This document shows, in pieces, positions 35,821-45,334 of a stretch of 64,000 nt of DNA (its first letter is position 1; each line of letters begins with the position of its first letter). The notes beneath the pieces were generated by a model. That model did no database searches. It worked only from the letters and a program-made list of their open reading frames with translations, and was not told the origin of the DNA. The position numbers and the translations under genes were made by a program. Source of the DNA: Vibrio tetraodonis (GTDB taxonomy: Bacteria; Pseudomonadota; Gammaproteobacteria; Enterobacterales; Vibrionaceae); the NCBI RefSeq assembly GCF_003350295.1, contig NZ_QLYY01000014.1, positions 118,154 to 182,153 of the forward strand, written 5' to 3'.

Positions 35821-37011
35821 ATGACAATACATTTAGATATTGCCACTTTATCAATCATTTGTGTGTTACTTTCCGTGTGTTATTGCATAGGGCTTTTTTT
35901 AATTCAGAGACTTCAGCCAAGTGTTGGTGGCATCAATACGATAGCGACTTCTTTACTACTACTTTCTCTTAGCTTCTTTTTTCTTAGTTTCGGCAATAAT
36001 GTGACTCTCTGGTTATCCAAGATTCTAGCTAATTCTTTAATGGCTTTTAGCTATATTCTCTTGCTTATGGGGATTTGTCAGTTTAGAGGCTTTAGCGTTA
36101 AACTCGCTAATGTCGGATTCTATAGCTTTCCTGTACTTGTTGCTGGATTAACATATTTTACCTTTTTCATGCCTTCAACTAGTGCGAGGGTGATTTTGAT
36201 GTCGATTTACATATCGACCATGTGCTTTGTCTCTATTATTGCTAATCATAAAGGCAAAAGCATTGATATATCGCCTTCGACAGTTTTGCTTTCTTTTGGG
36301 CTCGCGATTCAATCTAGTTATAACTTGTTTCGCTTTGGCTGGAGTCTATTTGAAGGTGTTGTTGAAGACTTTATGCGTGCAGGAACTGTGCACCAGTTAG
36401 CCTTTGTTAGTACCTTACTTATGATTATCCTAATCTTTTTTTCAGTGACTTGGATGCTGACAGGGCGCTTGGTGGCGACACTGCATGATACTGCGATCAA
36501 AGATGAACTAACTCAACTGTATAACCGCCGTGCGCTTGAGGAATTGATTCCAACAGAGGTCGCTAGAGCTCTTAGGCATGGTCAACCTTTATCGATAGTC
36601 TTACTTGATATCGACCATTTCAAACAAGTGAATGATACTTATGGCCACCAGATAGGGGATAAGGTACTAAGTACAACCGGCCGTATACTCAAATTACACA
36701 CTCGGAGGGATGATCTGAGTTTTCGTTATGGTGGGGAAGAGTTCATGGTATTACTACCCAATACCGACATCGAGAAAGCACTGATTGTGGCAGAAAAGTT
36801 AAGGGAGGAGATAGAACACTCTCGGATGTTGCCAAGTAAAAAAGATCGCTGTACAGCAAGTTTTGGGGTTACACAGTTACGTGATGAAGAGTGGCAAAGC
36901 GCTGTAGAGCGTGCTGATGTTGCACTCTACAACGCTAAAGAAAACGGCCGTAACCAAGTTGTTGAAGGGAGAGTTAACCTTGTCTCGACTGTCGATGAAG
37001 AAGAAAGTTAA
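35821..37011 (+). CDS. Membrane-bound diguanylate cyclase (GGDEF)
   Basis: 396 aa. Six or seven membrane segments up to about residue 225, then a GGDEF domain: DELTQLYNRRALEE, LLDIDHFKQVNDTYGHQIGDKVL, and the active-site GGEEF at residues 304-308. The inhibitory I-site RxxD (Arg295-Asp298) lies five residues ahead of it, so the cyclase is probably active and feedback-inhibited. No EAL domain. Makes c-di-GMP, which in Vibrio promotes biofilm and represses motility. It is convergent with bkdB with only 18 bp between stops and no terminator. The membrane part is of an unassigned sensor type. Confidence 0.93.
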   Translation: MTIHLDIATLSIICVLLSVCYCIGLFLIQRLQPSVGGINTIATSLLLLSLSFFFLSFGNNVTLWLSKILANSLMAFSYILLLMGICQFRGFSVKLANVGFYSFPVLVAGLTYFTFFMPSTSARVILMSIYISTMCFVSIIANHKGKSIDISPSTVLLSFGLAIQSSYNLFRFGWSLFEGVVEDFMRAGTVHQLAFVSTLLMIILIFFSVTWMLTGRLVATLHDTAIKDELTQLYNRRALEELIPTEVARALRHGQPLSIVLLDIDHFKQVNDTYGHQIGDKVLSTTGRILKLHTRRDDLSFRYGGEEFMVLLPNTDIEKALIVAEKLREEIEHSRMLPSKKDRCTASFGVTQLRDEEWQSAVERADVALYNAKENGRNQVVEGRVNLVSTVDEEES

Positions 37012-37029
37012 CACCCCCCTTTACTTATG

Positions 37030-38166
37030 TTACTTAAGCTTCATTTCCAAATGTTCGACCATGAATTTAGTAAAGCGTGCTGCTTCACCACCAGTGCAAG
37101 CCCTGTGATCAAAGGTCACTGATAGTGGCATAGCTTTTACTTCAACAGCCTCATTATTTCTCATCACCACCTTTTCTATGATGCGTCCTGCACCAACAAT
37201 GGCCACCTGAGGTGGAGAAACGACAGGAGTGGCATAAAGCCCCGCTATTGCACCAAAGTTAGACAGGGTAATGGTTGCGTGCTGTAACTGTTCACGGCCG
37301 ATTTTACGGTCACGTATTCCAGCGACGGTGTCATTAAGCCATGAGCGAATATCTGCTGTTTTCACTTCGTGTGCGTTGCGAAGCACAGGAACATACAGGC
37401 CGTGGCTACTGTCTACAGCGATGCCAATATTCACTGCGCTGTGAACACAACGCGTCATTGTTTCAGCATCAAACCATGCATTCAGAGCAGGCTCTTTTTG
37501 ACATGCATGGACGACAGCCTGAATCAAACGTCCCGAAATGTCTTCGCCCTTCACCCAGTTTTCTAAAAGTGCTTCTTCCGTAATAGTTACAGATGCCACA
37601 TTATGATGAGACTCAGACATGGTGCCAACCATGGTTCGGCGAGCACCTTTAAGCACCTCAGTTCCGGGCTGCTGTTTTCCAGCCTCTTCATAAATATCGG
37701 CGTCGGTGATCATGCCGTCGTGTCCGCTGCCTTTGATTTTAAGTAAATCGACACCTAACTTCTTAGCCAGAAGTCTAGCAGAGGGCATAGCGGTGATCGG
37801 TGAGTCATCATCAGCATTGCGAGAGGCACCGATCCAAAAATCATCAACATCGACTTTGTGGGTTTGATTAGAAACGTTACCCACAACGGTTGCAGCGTCT
37901 TTTTGTTTCTCTTTACTGCTCTCAGTAGCACCTTCTTCTTCGATTTCGAGTAAAAGGCTACCAATGTTGATCACATCACCTTCTTCGCCATGGCGGCTAA
38001 CAATTTTACCACTATATGGAGCGGGAACATCGACCACCGCTTTGGCTGTCTCAACCGTCAAAATAATTTGGTCTAGCTTGACCATATCTCCTACATTAAC
38101 ATGCCATTGCACAATTTCTGACTCGGCAAGTCCTTCACCAAGATCTGGTAGTAAAAACGATCTCAT
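37030..38166 (-). CDS. bkdB: Branched-chain 2-oxoacid dehydrogenase E2 (dihydrolipoyl acyltransferase)
   Basis: 378 aa. One N-terminal lipoyl domain (DQIILTVETAKAVVDVPAP, lipoyl-Lys 42), a peripheral-subunit-binding domain (MPSARLLAKKLGVDLLKIKGSGHDG, about 125-160) and a C-terminal catalytic domain. The usual HxxxDG active-site motif reads DHRACTGG, so the catalytic Asp is replaced by Thr358; His354 is kept. The ATG at 38166 has GGAGG seven bases upstream and overlaps the E1-beta stop by ATGA; the in-frame TTG six bases earlier is too close to the ribosome-binding site. No E3 gene is present, so the general lipoamide dehydrogenase must serve. Confidence 0.92.
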   Translation of the reverse strand: MRSFLLPDLGEGLAESEIVQWHVNVGDMVKLDQIILTVETAKAVVDVPAPYSGKIVSRHGEEGDVINIGSLLLEIEEEGATESSKEKQKDAATVVGNVSNQTHKVDVDDFWIGASRNADDDSPITAMPSARLLAKKLGVDLLKIKGSGHDGMITDADIYEEAGKQQPGTEVLKGARRTMVGTMSESHHNVASVTITEEALLENWVKGEDISGRLIQAVVHACQKEPALNAWFDAETMTRCVHSAVNIGIAVDSSHGLYVPVLRNAHEVKTADIRSWLNDTVAGIRDRKIGREQLQHATITLSNFGAIAGLYATPVVSPPQVAIVGAGRIIEKVVMRNNEAVEVKAMPLSVTFDHRACTGGEAARFTKFMVEHLEMKLK

Positions 38167-39146
38167 TTCCAATCCTCCATGAGTTCTTTCGCTGCAATAA
38201 CAATGTCTTCTTCTTGAATCATAAAATAATCTTCATTTCGGTAATATGGCATTACCGTATCCATGCCTGTCACTCGTTTCGGTGGCGCTTTCAGCTTGCA
38301 CATAGACTGCTCGGCAACACGTGTAATGATTTCGGCGCCAACACCACAGCTTCTACTTGCTTCATGAACGACGAGCAAACGCCCAGTTTTGCTGAGTGAT
38401 TTAAAGATAGTATCCATATCAATCGGCTTTATACTGGCTAAATCAATTACTTCTGCCTCTATGCCCTGTTCTGATAGTCGTTGAGCCGCTTGCAACGATT
38501 CAACAACCGATGCACCCCAAGTGACAAGTGTGAGGTCTCTACCTTTACGTAGTGTAAAACATGTATCTATAGGTAGGGCTTCACCATTATCAATCACGTT
38601 CGATTTTACTGTTCGGTAGATCCTTTTGGGTTCGAAGAACATCACAGGATCATTGCTTCGAATTGCGCCAAGAAGTAAACCGTATGCACGCTGCGGTGAT
38701 GACGGGATAACGACTCTAAAGCCAGGAATATGAGCAAAGATTGCTTCAACACTTTCTGAATGGTGCTCTGGCGCATGAATACCGCCACCAAATGGTGCTC
38801 GGAACACGGCAGGGCATGTTAATCGTCCACGTGTTCTATTACGCATTCTTGCCGCATGACAAATGAGGTGTTCTAAAGCTGGAAATACGAATCCTTGGAA
38901 TTGGAACTCAGCTACAGGTCTTAGCCCTTGTGTTGCCATACCGACACTGACACCACCGATCAGCGCTTCCGCCAATGGCGTATCAATAACACGTTTAAAG
39001 CCAAATTGATCTTTAAGCCCAACGGTGGCTCTAAATACGCCGCCGTTATCACCAACATCTTCTCCTAACACTATAACATTGTTGTCTTTTGACATTTCGT
39101 GGTGCAGAGCAAGGTTGACCGCTTCAACGAGTGTAATCTCAGACAT
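38163..39146 (-). CDS. bkdA2: Branched-chain 2-oxoacid dehydrogenase E1 beta subunit
   Basis: 327 aa transketolase-like subunit. VLGEDVGDNGGVFRATVGL, FEFQFQGF-like segment AEFQFQGFVFPALEHLICHAARMRNRT, CPAVFRAPFGGGIHAPEHHSES and the C-terminal VVHEASRSCGVGAEIITRVAEQ identify BkdA2-type E1 beta. It overlaps E1 alpha by 8 bp and E2 by 4 bp; all three subunits are translationally coupled. GGGAGG lies ahead of the ATG. Confidence 0.94.
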   Translation of the reverse strand: MSEITLVEAVNLALHHEMSKDNNVIVLGEDVGDNGGVFRATVGLKDQFGFKRVIDTPLAEALIGGVSVGMATQGLRPVAEFQFQGFVFPALEHLICHAARMRNRTRGRLTCPAVFRAPFGGGIHAPEHHSESVEAIFAHIPGFRVVIPSSPQRAYGLLLGAIRSNDPVMFFEPKRIYRTVKSNVIDNGEALPIDTCFTLRKGRDLTLVTWGASVVESLQAAQRLSEQGIEAEVIDLASIKPIDMDTIFKSLSKTGRLLVVHEASRSCGVGAEIITRVAEQSMCKLKAPPKRVTGMDTVMPYYRNEDYFMIQEEDIVIAAKELMEDWK

Positions 39147-40233
39147 GTTTGCCTCCCTGCATACGCATTGCTTTAGTTATGAGTTCGTCACGCTGTTTGT
39201 TAAGCTCTGAAACAGGCGACTCATAGAGATAATCAAATGCGGCTTCAGGTGCTTGAGGGGGGAGGTTCAGATAACGTTCTACAGCTTTTTCAACTTCGAC
39301 TTTTGCGCTTTCTAGTAGGGTTTGCTCGTCTTCTTCAGACCAATGCCCTTGCTCCATCAAATACGTTTTGAGCCTTTTAATTGGTTCATATTGCCAAGCT
39401 TGGTTTAATTCATCCTTACTTCTATAGCGCGTTGCATCGTCGGCTGTTGTATGGTCGCTTAGACGGTAGCTGACGGCTTCAATTAGGGTTGCCCCTTTGC
39501 CTTTTTTGGCTCTATGCAAAGCGGTTTGGACTGCATCGTACATAGCAACAACGTCGTTACCATCCACTGTGATACCAGGGATACCTGCGCCTTTTGCTTT
39601 CTCCGATAGAAAATCAGCAGCACATTGCAGCGCTCTTGGAACTGAGATCGCCCATTGGTTGTTATTGACAACAAATACCAGCGGTATGTTCCAAGTCCCA
39701 GCACAGTTGATGGACTCAAGGAAATCACCTTTTGAAGTGGCGCCATCGCCGCATGTCACTAGTGCTGCGTTGTGGTCTCCAGCAATCTTGAGAGCAGACG
39801 CAACGCCTACAGCATGAGTACACTGCGTAGCAATAGGGACACAATAAGGTAAATCACGACACTCGATTTCACTATTTTCAAAAGTAAAGTCGCTGCCTCG
39901 CTCATCGCCACCCCAGTACTGAAGGTTTTTTTCCATACCGATTCCTCGAACCCACATAGCAGGCATATCTCGATAGTATGGGATGAATACATCCTGAGGT
40001 TTCATTGCGTGACCTATGGCAATACCAAAGGCTTCGGCGCCAAGATGAGAAGGGTAGGTACCTAGCTTTCCGGTTCGTTGTAATGCGACAGCTTTGTTGT
40101 CGTAGGTGCGTGCGACTACCATGTCGCGATAGAACTTTTTCAGTGTTGTAACATCGGCCCACTCAGGAAGTGGGTTGACGACTTGGCCATGTTGGTCGAT
40201 AAATCGATTCATGGGTAATGCCTGAACGTTCAT
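39139..40233 (-). CDS. bkdA1: Branched-chain 2-oxoacid dehydrogenase E1 alpha subunit
   Basis: 364 aa. Decarboxylates the 2-oxo acids from leucine, valine and isoleucine using thiamine diphosphate. The TPP-binding GDG...NN motif is intact (CGDGATSKGDF to VVNNN), along with YPSHLGAEAFGIAIGHAM and YRLSDHTTADDATRYR, which carries the loop normally phosphorylated in mitochondria. First gene of bkdA1-A2-B. AAGGAG lies seven bases ahead of the ATG at 40233. Its promoter must lie in the adjoining 630-bp gap; no LiuR-type box is visible there, so regulation may differ from liu. Confidence 0.94.
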   Translation of the reverse strand: MNVQALPMNRFIDQHGQVVNPLPEWADVTTLKKFYRDMVVARTYDNKAVALQRTGKLGTYPSHLGAEAFGIAIGHAMKPQDVFIPYYRDMPAMWVRGIGMEKNLQYWGGDERGSDFTFENSEIECRDLPYCVPIATQCTHAVGVASALKIAGDHNAALVTCGDGATSKGDFLESINCAGTWNIPLVFVVNNNQWAISVPRALQCAADFLSEKAKGAGIPGITVDGNDVVAMYDAVQTALHRAKKGKGATLIEAVSYRLSDHTTADDATRYRSKDELNQAWQYEPIKRLKTYLMEQGHWSEEDEQTLLESAKVEVEKAVERYLNLPPQAPEAAFDYLYESPVSELNKQRDELITKAMRMQGGKHV

Positions 40234-40863
40234 CTCAAGCTCCTTATTGTGCTGCATTCTTTGGCAGCAATTGATTAACATCCTCCTGATGTGGCCATTT
40301 TGAATATTCTGAGTTTCTTCTCAAATTGAAATACTATTCTGAATAACCGGATAAAGTTGTTGTTAAGTACTGATATATTGTTCTTATCCAGTTTTGAATG
40401 TTGGCAACATCAGTTGGCTTAAGTGTAACCAAATTGTTAAGTATTGCCTCCTGTAGAATGGATGAAGGGAGTAAACTAATCCTTACAAAGCTTAAAAAAC
40501 AGATGAAAGTGCTGGTTTTTTTATCGCTCACAGACTAGATACGAAAAGATCCACTAATGATGAAGCAAAAAAAAATAGAATATTATCTGGTTTTTTTTGT
40601 AAAAAACGCCAAGAAAAGTTATTTAATGCAGAAAAATTAGAGTCATAGCGGCGTTAGGTATCATTGTTTAGCACGAGTATGAAGCATGGTATCCGTGGTT
40701 TAATAAAGAGATTACCTCTGGGCACTAGTTTAAAGCTGTCATGCATTAACTTAGATAATGTAAGGTTATTAAGTTATAATATTGTCATTGGAATATTTAA
40801 CGTCACTTGGTCTGGGCCCATCATAAAAAACAGCAGAGACGGACTACCGCATAAGGGCTTACT
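40234..40863. other. Intergenic region between divergent bkdA1 and the chemoreceptor gene
   Basis: 630 bp, AT-rich. It must hold promoters for both sides. No convincing gene: the open stretches on either strand lack ribosome-binding sites, and no strong inverted repeat was found. Confidence 0.6.
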
Positions 40864-43176
40864 ATGAAAATTGCTACCAAGATAGTTATTGCTTCGACTT
40901 TATTATGCAGTGTGGCGGTGGTGGCCACGGGTGCATTTGTCGGATGGAGAGCGTCGACCTTATCAGAACAAGCCTTATATCAGCGAGCGATGAGTCAATT
41001 GACTTCCATTCGTGAGAACAAAAAAAGTGAAATAGAAAACTACTTCCAGCAGATCAGAGGTCAGATGGTGACAGTTGCCAACTCCATCGGTGTTAGAGAT
41101 GCGATGGTGGCGTTTGCAGATACGTTTGAGCGATATCCTGTAGAGCTTGTGAACTCCTCTGATGTTAGCCAACTCTCAAGTTACTATTCGTCGGGTTTCG
41201 GTGAGACATATCGTGGAGTCAATGGTGGCCAATCGGCCAATGAGCAAAATGTCTTATCGAGTCTATCTGACAAAGCCAAAGCCCTACAGGCGAGGTATAT
41301 TGGTGTCAATCCGAACCCCCTAGGTGAGAAGCATCAGCTTATGGCTGATACTCTGGGCACTGAGTATGATGATGTCCATAAAAAGTATCACCCGAGTATA
41401 AAAGGCTTTTTAGAAGAGTTTGGTTACTATGATATTTTTCTTGTCGATACGAGTGGTAATATTGTTTATTCGGTTTTCAAAGAATTGGATTATGCGACAA
41501 ATTTAAACACTGGTCCCTATTCATCTACGGGTATCGCCAAGGCATATAAGCAAGCCCTAAACATAAGCCCTTCTCAATATTATCTAGAAGATTTTGCTCC
41601 TTATTTCCCATCATATGAAGCGGCGGCTTCATTCATCGCTACCCCTATTGTTGTGGAAGGACGGTCAATAGGCGTGCTTATTTTTCAAATGCCGGTGGAT
41701 AAAATAAACAGCATTATGACGTTCGGACAGAACTGGAGTTATGCAGGCTTGGGTCAAACCGGTGAGACTTATTTAGTCGGTCCAGATCAGTTACTCAGAA
41801 GTGAATCTCGCTTTTTACTCGAAGAGCCAGAAAAATATTTCTTAGAACTAAAAACACTTGGCGTTCCAGCTGAGACAATACAACAGATAGAGGGAAAATC
41901 ATCAGCGATTGGCCGCTATAAAGTGAGTAGTGATAGTGTCAATGCTGCTTTGTCGGGCCAAAGTGGTACAGACGTTGTAGTGGGGAAAAGGGGAGTTGAA
42001 GTGCTGTCTGTATATGCGCCCCTTGATGCAGCAGGTCTGAAGTGGGCGATTGTTACGGAAATAGATAAAAATGAAGCCTTATCCGATTTACAAGCACTGA
42101 TTCGTTCGAAATTTACCACAGTGGTTGTCAGTATTGTGGTTGGGGTAATTGTAGCGGTATGCGTATCTTACTTTCTCGGAAGAAGTATTGCCAAACCTGT
42201 CAGTAGGGCAAGTAATAAAATCCAAAACATTAGTAAAGACAATGATCTTACCAAACGTCTTGATGAAGATGGAAAAGATGAAATGACGGAATTAGCCATT
42301 TCTCTCAACTCTTTATTTGCTCATCTTCAAGATATCATCCGTAAGTTCGCTCAAGCCACCGATGACTTGAACAATAATATTCATAGTATGAGTGGTAGCA
42401 TGCATAGCACGCGTCTAGCCGTTACAGATCAGAATGAACGTGCTGAGTCTGTTGCTGCAGCAATCAATCAGATGGGTAGTTCAATTTCCGAAGTTGCTGA
42501 GTTCGCCAGCCGAGCAGCCGAGTTTGTCAAAAATGCAAATGACACCGGTAGCCAAGGCGTCAGTGTTGGTCGAAACTTAGGAGGAGAGATATCTCAACTC
42601 AGCGAAGAGATGCAAACGGCTGTGGATGCGATTAGCCGTCTAGACAATGAGAGTAAGTCAATTGCTGAAGTTTTGGATGTGATCCAAGGAATTGCAGAGC
42701 AAACGAATTTGCTGGCACTTAATGCTGCTATTGAAGCTGCTCGAGCCGGAGAACAAGGCCGAGGTTTTGCCGTAGTGGCTGATGAAGTACGTAATCTTGC
42801 AGGAAGAACTCAGTCTTCTACAGAAGAAATCAGAGAGAAAATCGAATCTTTGCAAAAAGAAACCGGTGATGTCTCGACGAGCATAACTAATGCCAACGAA
42901 ACGGTATCAAAAGGGGTTGAAACGTGTGACACAAATGCCCAGATGCTCGAGCAAATAGTGACTATGCTAAATGATCTTAATGAAATGAATGTTCAAATAG
43001 CTGCTGCGACTGATGAACAACAGTCTGTAACAAGTAAGATCACCAGCAGTATTACTTCAATTGCGGACTCGTCAGCACAAGTGTCTAGCCAAGTTCAAGA
43101 TGTTGATGAGGTACTTAAAGGCCTTTCTTCTCAAGCTGAGCAGCTAAACTCGGAAGTTTCGCAGTTTAAGTATTAG
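40864..43176 (+). CDS. Methyl-accepting chemotaxis protein with a large periplasmic sensor domain
   Basis: 770 aa. One membrane segment at the N-terminus (residues 5-28), a periplasmic region of about 380 residues resembling a double-Cache fold ([21 protein letters not shown], then [21 protein letters not shown] and [19 protein letters not shown]), a second membrane segment (about 418-440), a HAMP domain and the cytoplasmic signalling hairpin with the near-invariant tip ([20 protein letters not shown] from about residue 612, then [14 protein letters not shown]). Signals to CheA/CheW. The ligand is unknown. There is no C-terminal CheR-tethering pentapeptide. AAGGGC lies upstream of the ATG. 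Confidence 0.93.
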   Translation: MKIATKIVIASTLLCSVAVVATGAFVGWRASTLSEQALYQRAMSQLTSIRENKKSEIENYFQQIRGQMVTVANSIGVRDAMVAFADTFERYPVELVNSSDVSQLSSYYSSGFGETYRGVNGGQSANEQNVLSSLSDKAKALQARYIGVNPNPLGEKHQLMADTLGTEYDDVHKKYHPSIKGFLEEFGYYDIFLVDTSGNIVYSVFKELDYATNLNTGPYSSTGIAKAYKQALNISPSQYYLEDFAPYFPSYEAAASFIATPIVVEGRSIGVLIFQMPVDKINSIMTFGQNWSYAGLGQTGETYLVGPDQLLRSESRFLLEEPEKYFLELKTLGVPAETIQQIEGKSSAIGRYKVSSDSVNAALSGQSGTDVVVGKRGVEVLSVYAPLDAAGLKWAIVTEIDKNEALSDLQALIRSKFTTVVVSIVVGVIVAVCVSYFLGRSIAKPVSRASNKIQNISKDNDLTKRLDEDGKDEMTELAISLNSLFAHLQDIIRKFAQATDDLNNNIHSMSGSMHSTRLAVTDQNERAESVAAAINQMGSSISEVAEFASRAAEFVKNANDTGSQGVSVGRNLGGEISQLSEEMQTAVDAISRLDNESKSIAEVLDVIQGIAEQTNLLALNAAIEAARAGEQGRGFAVVADEVRNLAGRTQSSTEEIREKIESLQKETGDVSTSITNANETVSKGVETCDTNAQMLEQIVTMLNDLNEMNVQIAAATDEQQSVTSKITSSITSIADSSAQVSSQVQDVDEVLKGLSSQAEQLNSEVSQFKY

Positions 43177-43220
43177 GGAGGCGAATCGGTAACTTGCTTT
43201 CTATCCTTTGACGAAATTTC

Positions 43221-43261
43221 ACCCCGTTTGGTTGCCAAATACGCTTCCGAGGCGGGTTTTT
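43221..43261 (+). terminator. Possible terminator of the chemoreceptor gene
   Basis: ACCCCG and GCGGGT form an imperfect stem around an interior that contains TTTGG/CCAAA; five T follow. The stem has a bulge and a long loop. Confidence 0.4.
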
Positions 43262-43292
43262 AACCATCTGAATAAAAAAGATAAAAATTTTA

Positions 43293-43320
43293 TTGACCTG
43301 ACATCACAATAGGTTAAAGT
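43293..43320 (+). promoter_or_regulatory. Promoter of the tRNA-Leu/tRNA-Cys operon
   Basis: TTGACC (-35) and TAAAGT (-10) with a 16-base spacer, followed by a GC-containing discriminator (ACGCCTCG), as expected for stringently controlled stable-RNA promoters. Confidence 0.6.
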
Positions 43321-43331
43321 ACGCCTCGTTC

Positions 43332-43365
43332 CAGCGGCACAGCCCGCTGAGATGGTGTTACCATC
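43332..43365 (+). other. Two small hairpins in the tRNA leader
   Basis: CAGCGG/CCGCTG (43332-43349) and GATGG/CCATC (43351-43365) in tandem, 14 bases before the first tRNA. They may be RNase processing or anti-termination structures of the leader. Confidence 0.45.
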
Positions 43366-43378
43366 GCATAATTGCGTT

Positions 43379-43465
43379 GCCCTGGTGGTGGAATTGGTAG
43401 ACACAAGGGATTTAAAATCCCTCGGCGTTCGCGCTGTGCCGGTTCAAGTCCGGCCCGGGGCACCA
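43379..43465 (+). tRNA. tRNA-Leu (anticodon UAA)
   Basis: 87 nt including an encoded CCA. The acceptor stem pairs GCCCTGG with CCGGGGC, the anticodon loop is TTTAAAA (anticodon TAA) on an AGGGA/TCCCT stem, a long class II variable arm (CGGCGTTCGCGCTG) is present and GGTTCAAGTCC forms the T arm. Reads UUA and UUG. Confidence 0.97.
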
Positions 43466-43501
43466 TCTAAATTTGACTCACGTAAAAGAGACACAATGTA
43501 A

Positions 43502-43575
43502 GGCGCGTTGGCAGAGTGGCTATGCAGCGGATTGCAAATCCGTGGACCTCGGTTCGACTCCGGGACGCGCCTCCA
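43502..43575 (+). tRNA. tRNA-Cys (anticodon GCA)
   Basis: 74 nt with encoded CCA. GGCGCGT pairs with ACGCGCC, the anticodon loop is TTGCAAA (anticodon GCA) on a GCGGA/TCCGT stem, and GGTTCGACTCC forms the T arm. 36 bp behind tRNA-Leu, so co-transcribed. Confidence 0.97.
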
Positions 43576-43762
43576 TTATATTTCAGCATCAAAGCCAGAG
43601 TTATCTTGATTTTACATCACAAAGTCCCGTGATAAAAAATCATCCTATTGCCCACTGGACAAAGATACCCGCAACAAAACGAATTCAACTTTTATGCTCG
43701 TTCTGTAAATCTCATAGAACCAGTTTTTATTCCTAGTCTTATTCTAAATAGATAAACTATTT

Positions 43763-43787
43763 AATGGCATTTATGCCATTATTTTTT
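43763..43787 (+). terminator. Terminator of the tRNA operon
   Basis: AATGGCA, TTTA loop, TGCCATT, then ATTTTTT. It lies 188 bp past tRNA-Cys; the intervening stretch shows no further tRNA or gene. Confidence 0.82.
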
Positions 43788-43873
43788 CATGATTTTTATA
43801 AATTTGTTACTGAATGTATTGGGTATAATTGTGGCGAGGTTAGTAATATCTTGATGATACAAAGGAAATTGAG

Positions 43874-45250
43874 ATGCAAAAAGTTGGGCAATTGCCAATG
43901 CCACCCACAGCGGGTATTTTTGGACACGTTAGCTATTTAAAGAAAACCAATGTACATCAGCAGATGTTGGCGTGGATACAAGAATACGGCGCTCAGTTTC
44001 GTTTAAAACTAGGCCTTAAAGATGTTCTGGTGTTGTCCGATCCTGCTCAAATTAAGTCGATATTAAAATCTCGGCCTAGCGAGTTCCGCCGTTTAAAAAG
44101 TATTGAAAGTGTGTTTGATGAAGTTGGCCTGAACGGTATCTTCTCTTCTGAAGGTGAAAAGTGGAAACACCATCGAAAGCTGACAGAGCCAATGTTTCAG
44201 CCTAGTCACCTGAAGCACTTTTACCCTAACTTACGCATGATTACAGAACGTCTACGAAAGCGCTTTGAAGCCTTGTCCAAATCTGGAGAGGTTGTTGAAT
44301 TAGTTAATGAATTTAAAAAGTATACCGTGGATGTCACTTCACTCTTAGCTTTCGGTGAAGATTTTAACTCAATTGAGCGAGAGGATACGTCAGTTAGAGA
44401 TTGTATTCAGCGTGTTTTCCCTGTGGTAAATCTACGATGTAAGTCTCCTATACCTTTGTGGCGTTTTTTTAAAACCAGTAAAGATAAAGAGTTTGATGCC
44501 AGTGTAGACGAGATTAAGCAGTTTGTTTCTGAATGTATAGTGAAGCAACGTATTCGTTTGAGTGAAGAGCCAAATCTTAAAGATTCACCAGAAAATATGC
44601 TACAAATTATGCTGTTGGAGCAAGAGCAGGACTCGTCATTAACTGATAAAGATATCATTGCTAATGCAATTACTGTCTTGCTAGCTGGTGAGGACACCAC
44701 CGCGAATACGCTCGCGTGGATGGCATTTTTAGTCAGCAACGATAATGATAGCGAGATTGCTCTGCATAATGAGCTTGAACAGACAGGTGATAATCAGGTA
44801 CTAGACTGGCCAATTGCACGGCTGCCTTATGTAACTGCGATCATGTACGAAGCGATGCGTTTGAAGCCCGTTGCACCGCAGCTTTATTTGGAGCCTAACC
44901 GTGATACTGATATTGATGGGTTAGAGGTTAAAGAGGGCACAGCCATTTTTGCTATGCTCCATGCTAGTGGTTTTGACCCTGAGTTATTTGAGGATCCTAG
45001 CTCGTTTAACCCTAATCGGTGGATAGAAAAGACAGGAGCTTCTTTTTCGAATCTGCAACCATTTGGTGGAGGCTCTAGACTATGCCCAGGGCGATCATTA
45101 GCGATTATGGAAATGAAGTTAGCCTTTCATGTATTATTTAAAGAATTTAGTGTTGAGCCACAGCAAAAGCCGGAAAGTGTTACCGAGCAATTTGCTTTCA
45201 CTATGTCACCTGTTGGATTTAAAGTGAAAATAAAGCAAGCTGTAGAGTAG
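43874..45250 (+). CDS. Cytochrome P450
   Basis: 458 aa soluble haem monooxygenase. The I-helix oxygen-activation motif AGEDTT is at residues 271-276, the ExxR pair at Glu326-Arg329, PNRW (the PERF-type motif) near 382, and the haem loop FGGGSRLCPGRS with Cys404 as the iron ligand. No N-terminal membrane anchor. The overall pattern resembles the CYP fatty-acid/terpenoid hydroxylases of gamma-proteobacteria, but the substrate cannot be read from sequence. No ferredoxin or reductase gene is adjacent, so the redox partner is elsewhere. AAAGGAAAT lies ahead of the ATG. P450s are uncommon in Vibrio. Confidence 0.95.
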   Translation: MQKVGQLPMPPTAGIFGHVSYLKKTNVHQQMLAWIQEYGAQFRLKLGLKDVLVLSDPAQIKSILKSRPSEFRRLKSIESVFDEVGLNGIFSSEGEKWKHHRKLTEPMFQPSHLKHFYPNLRMITERLRKRFEALSKSGEVVELVNEFKKYTVDVTSLLAFGEDFNSIEREDTSVRDCIQRVFPVVNLRCKSPIPLWRFFKTSKDKEFDASVDEIKQFVSECIVKQRIRLSEEPNLKDSPENMLQIMLLEQEQDSSLTDKDIIANAITVLLAGEDTTANTLAWMAFLVSNDNDSEIALHNELEQTGDNQVLDWPIARLPYVTAIMYEAMRLKPVAPQLYLEPNRDTDIDGLEVKEGTAIFAMLHASGFDPELFEDPSSFNPNRWIEKTGASFSNLQPFGGGSRLCPGRSLAIMEMKLAFHVLFKEFSVEPQQKPESVTEQFAFTMSPVGFKVKIKQAVE

Positions 45251-45263
45251 TGCACGAGTTGCT

Positions 45264-45309
45264 GAGCAATGATTCATCGAAAATTTGCTGATGAATCATT
45301 GCTCCACTT
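45264..45309. terminator. Bidirectional terminator between P450 and MFS genes
   Basis: A perfect 15-bp stem (GAGCAATGATTCATC and its complement, 45264-45278 and 45290-45304) with an 11-base loop and a T-rich right flank, between two convergent stops. Confidence 0.85.
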
Positions 45310-45334
45310 TTAGATTAGAAAGCGATAGGTTAAC

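Noticed and set aside
40334..40531. 65-codon minus-strand frame upstream of bkdA1
   Set aside because: Starts with GTG without a ribosome-binding site, has no familiar motif and lies in AT-rich promoter DNA.
43379..43575. tRNA pair as an integration site of a mobile element
   Set aside because: No integrase gene and no duplicated tRNA 3' end found in the window.
43473..43736. 87-codon frame beginning between the two tRNAs
   Set aside because: It reads through tRNA-Cys, so it is an artefact.
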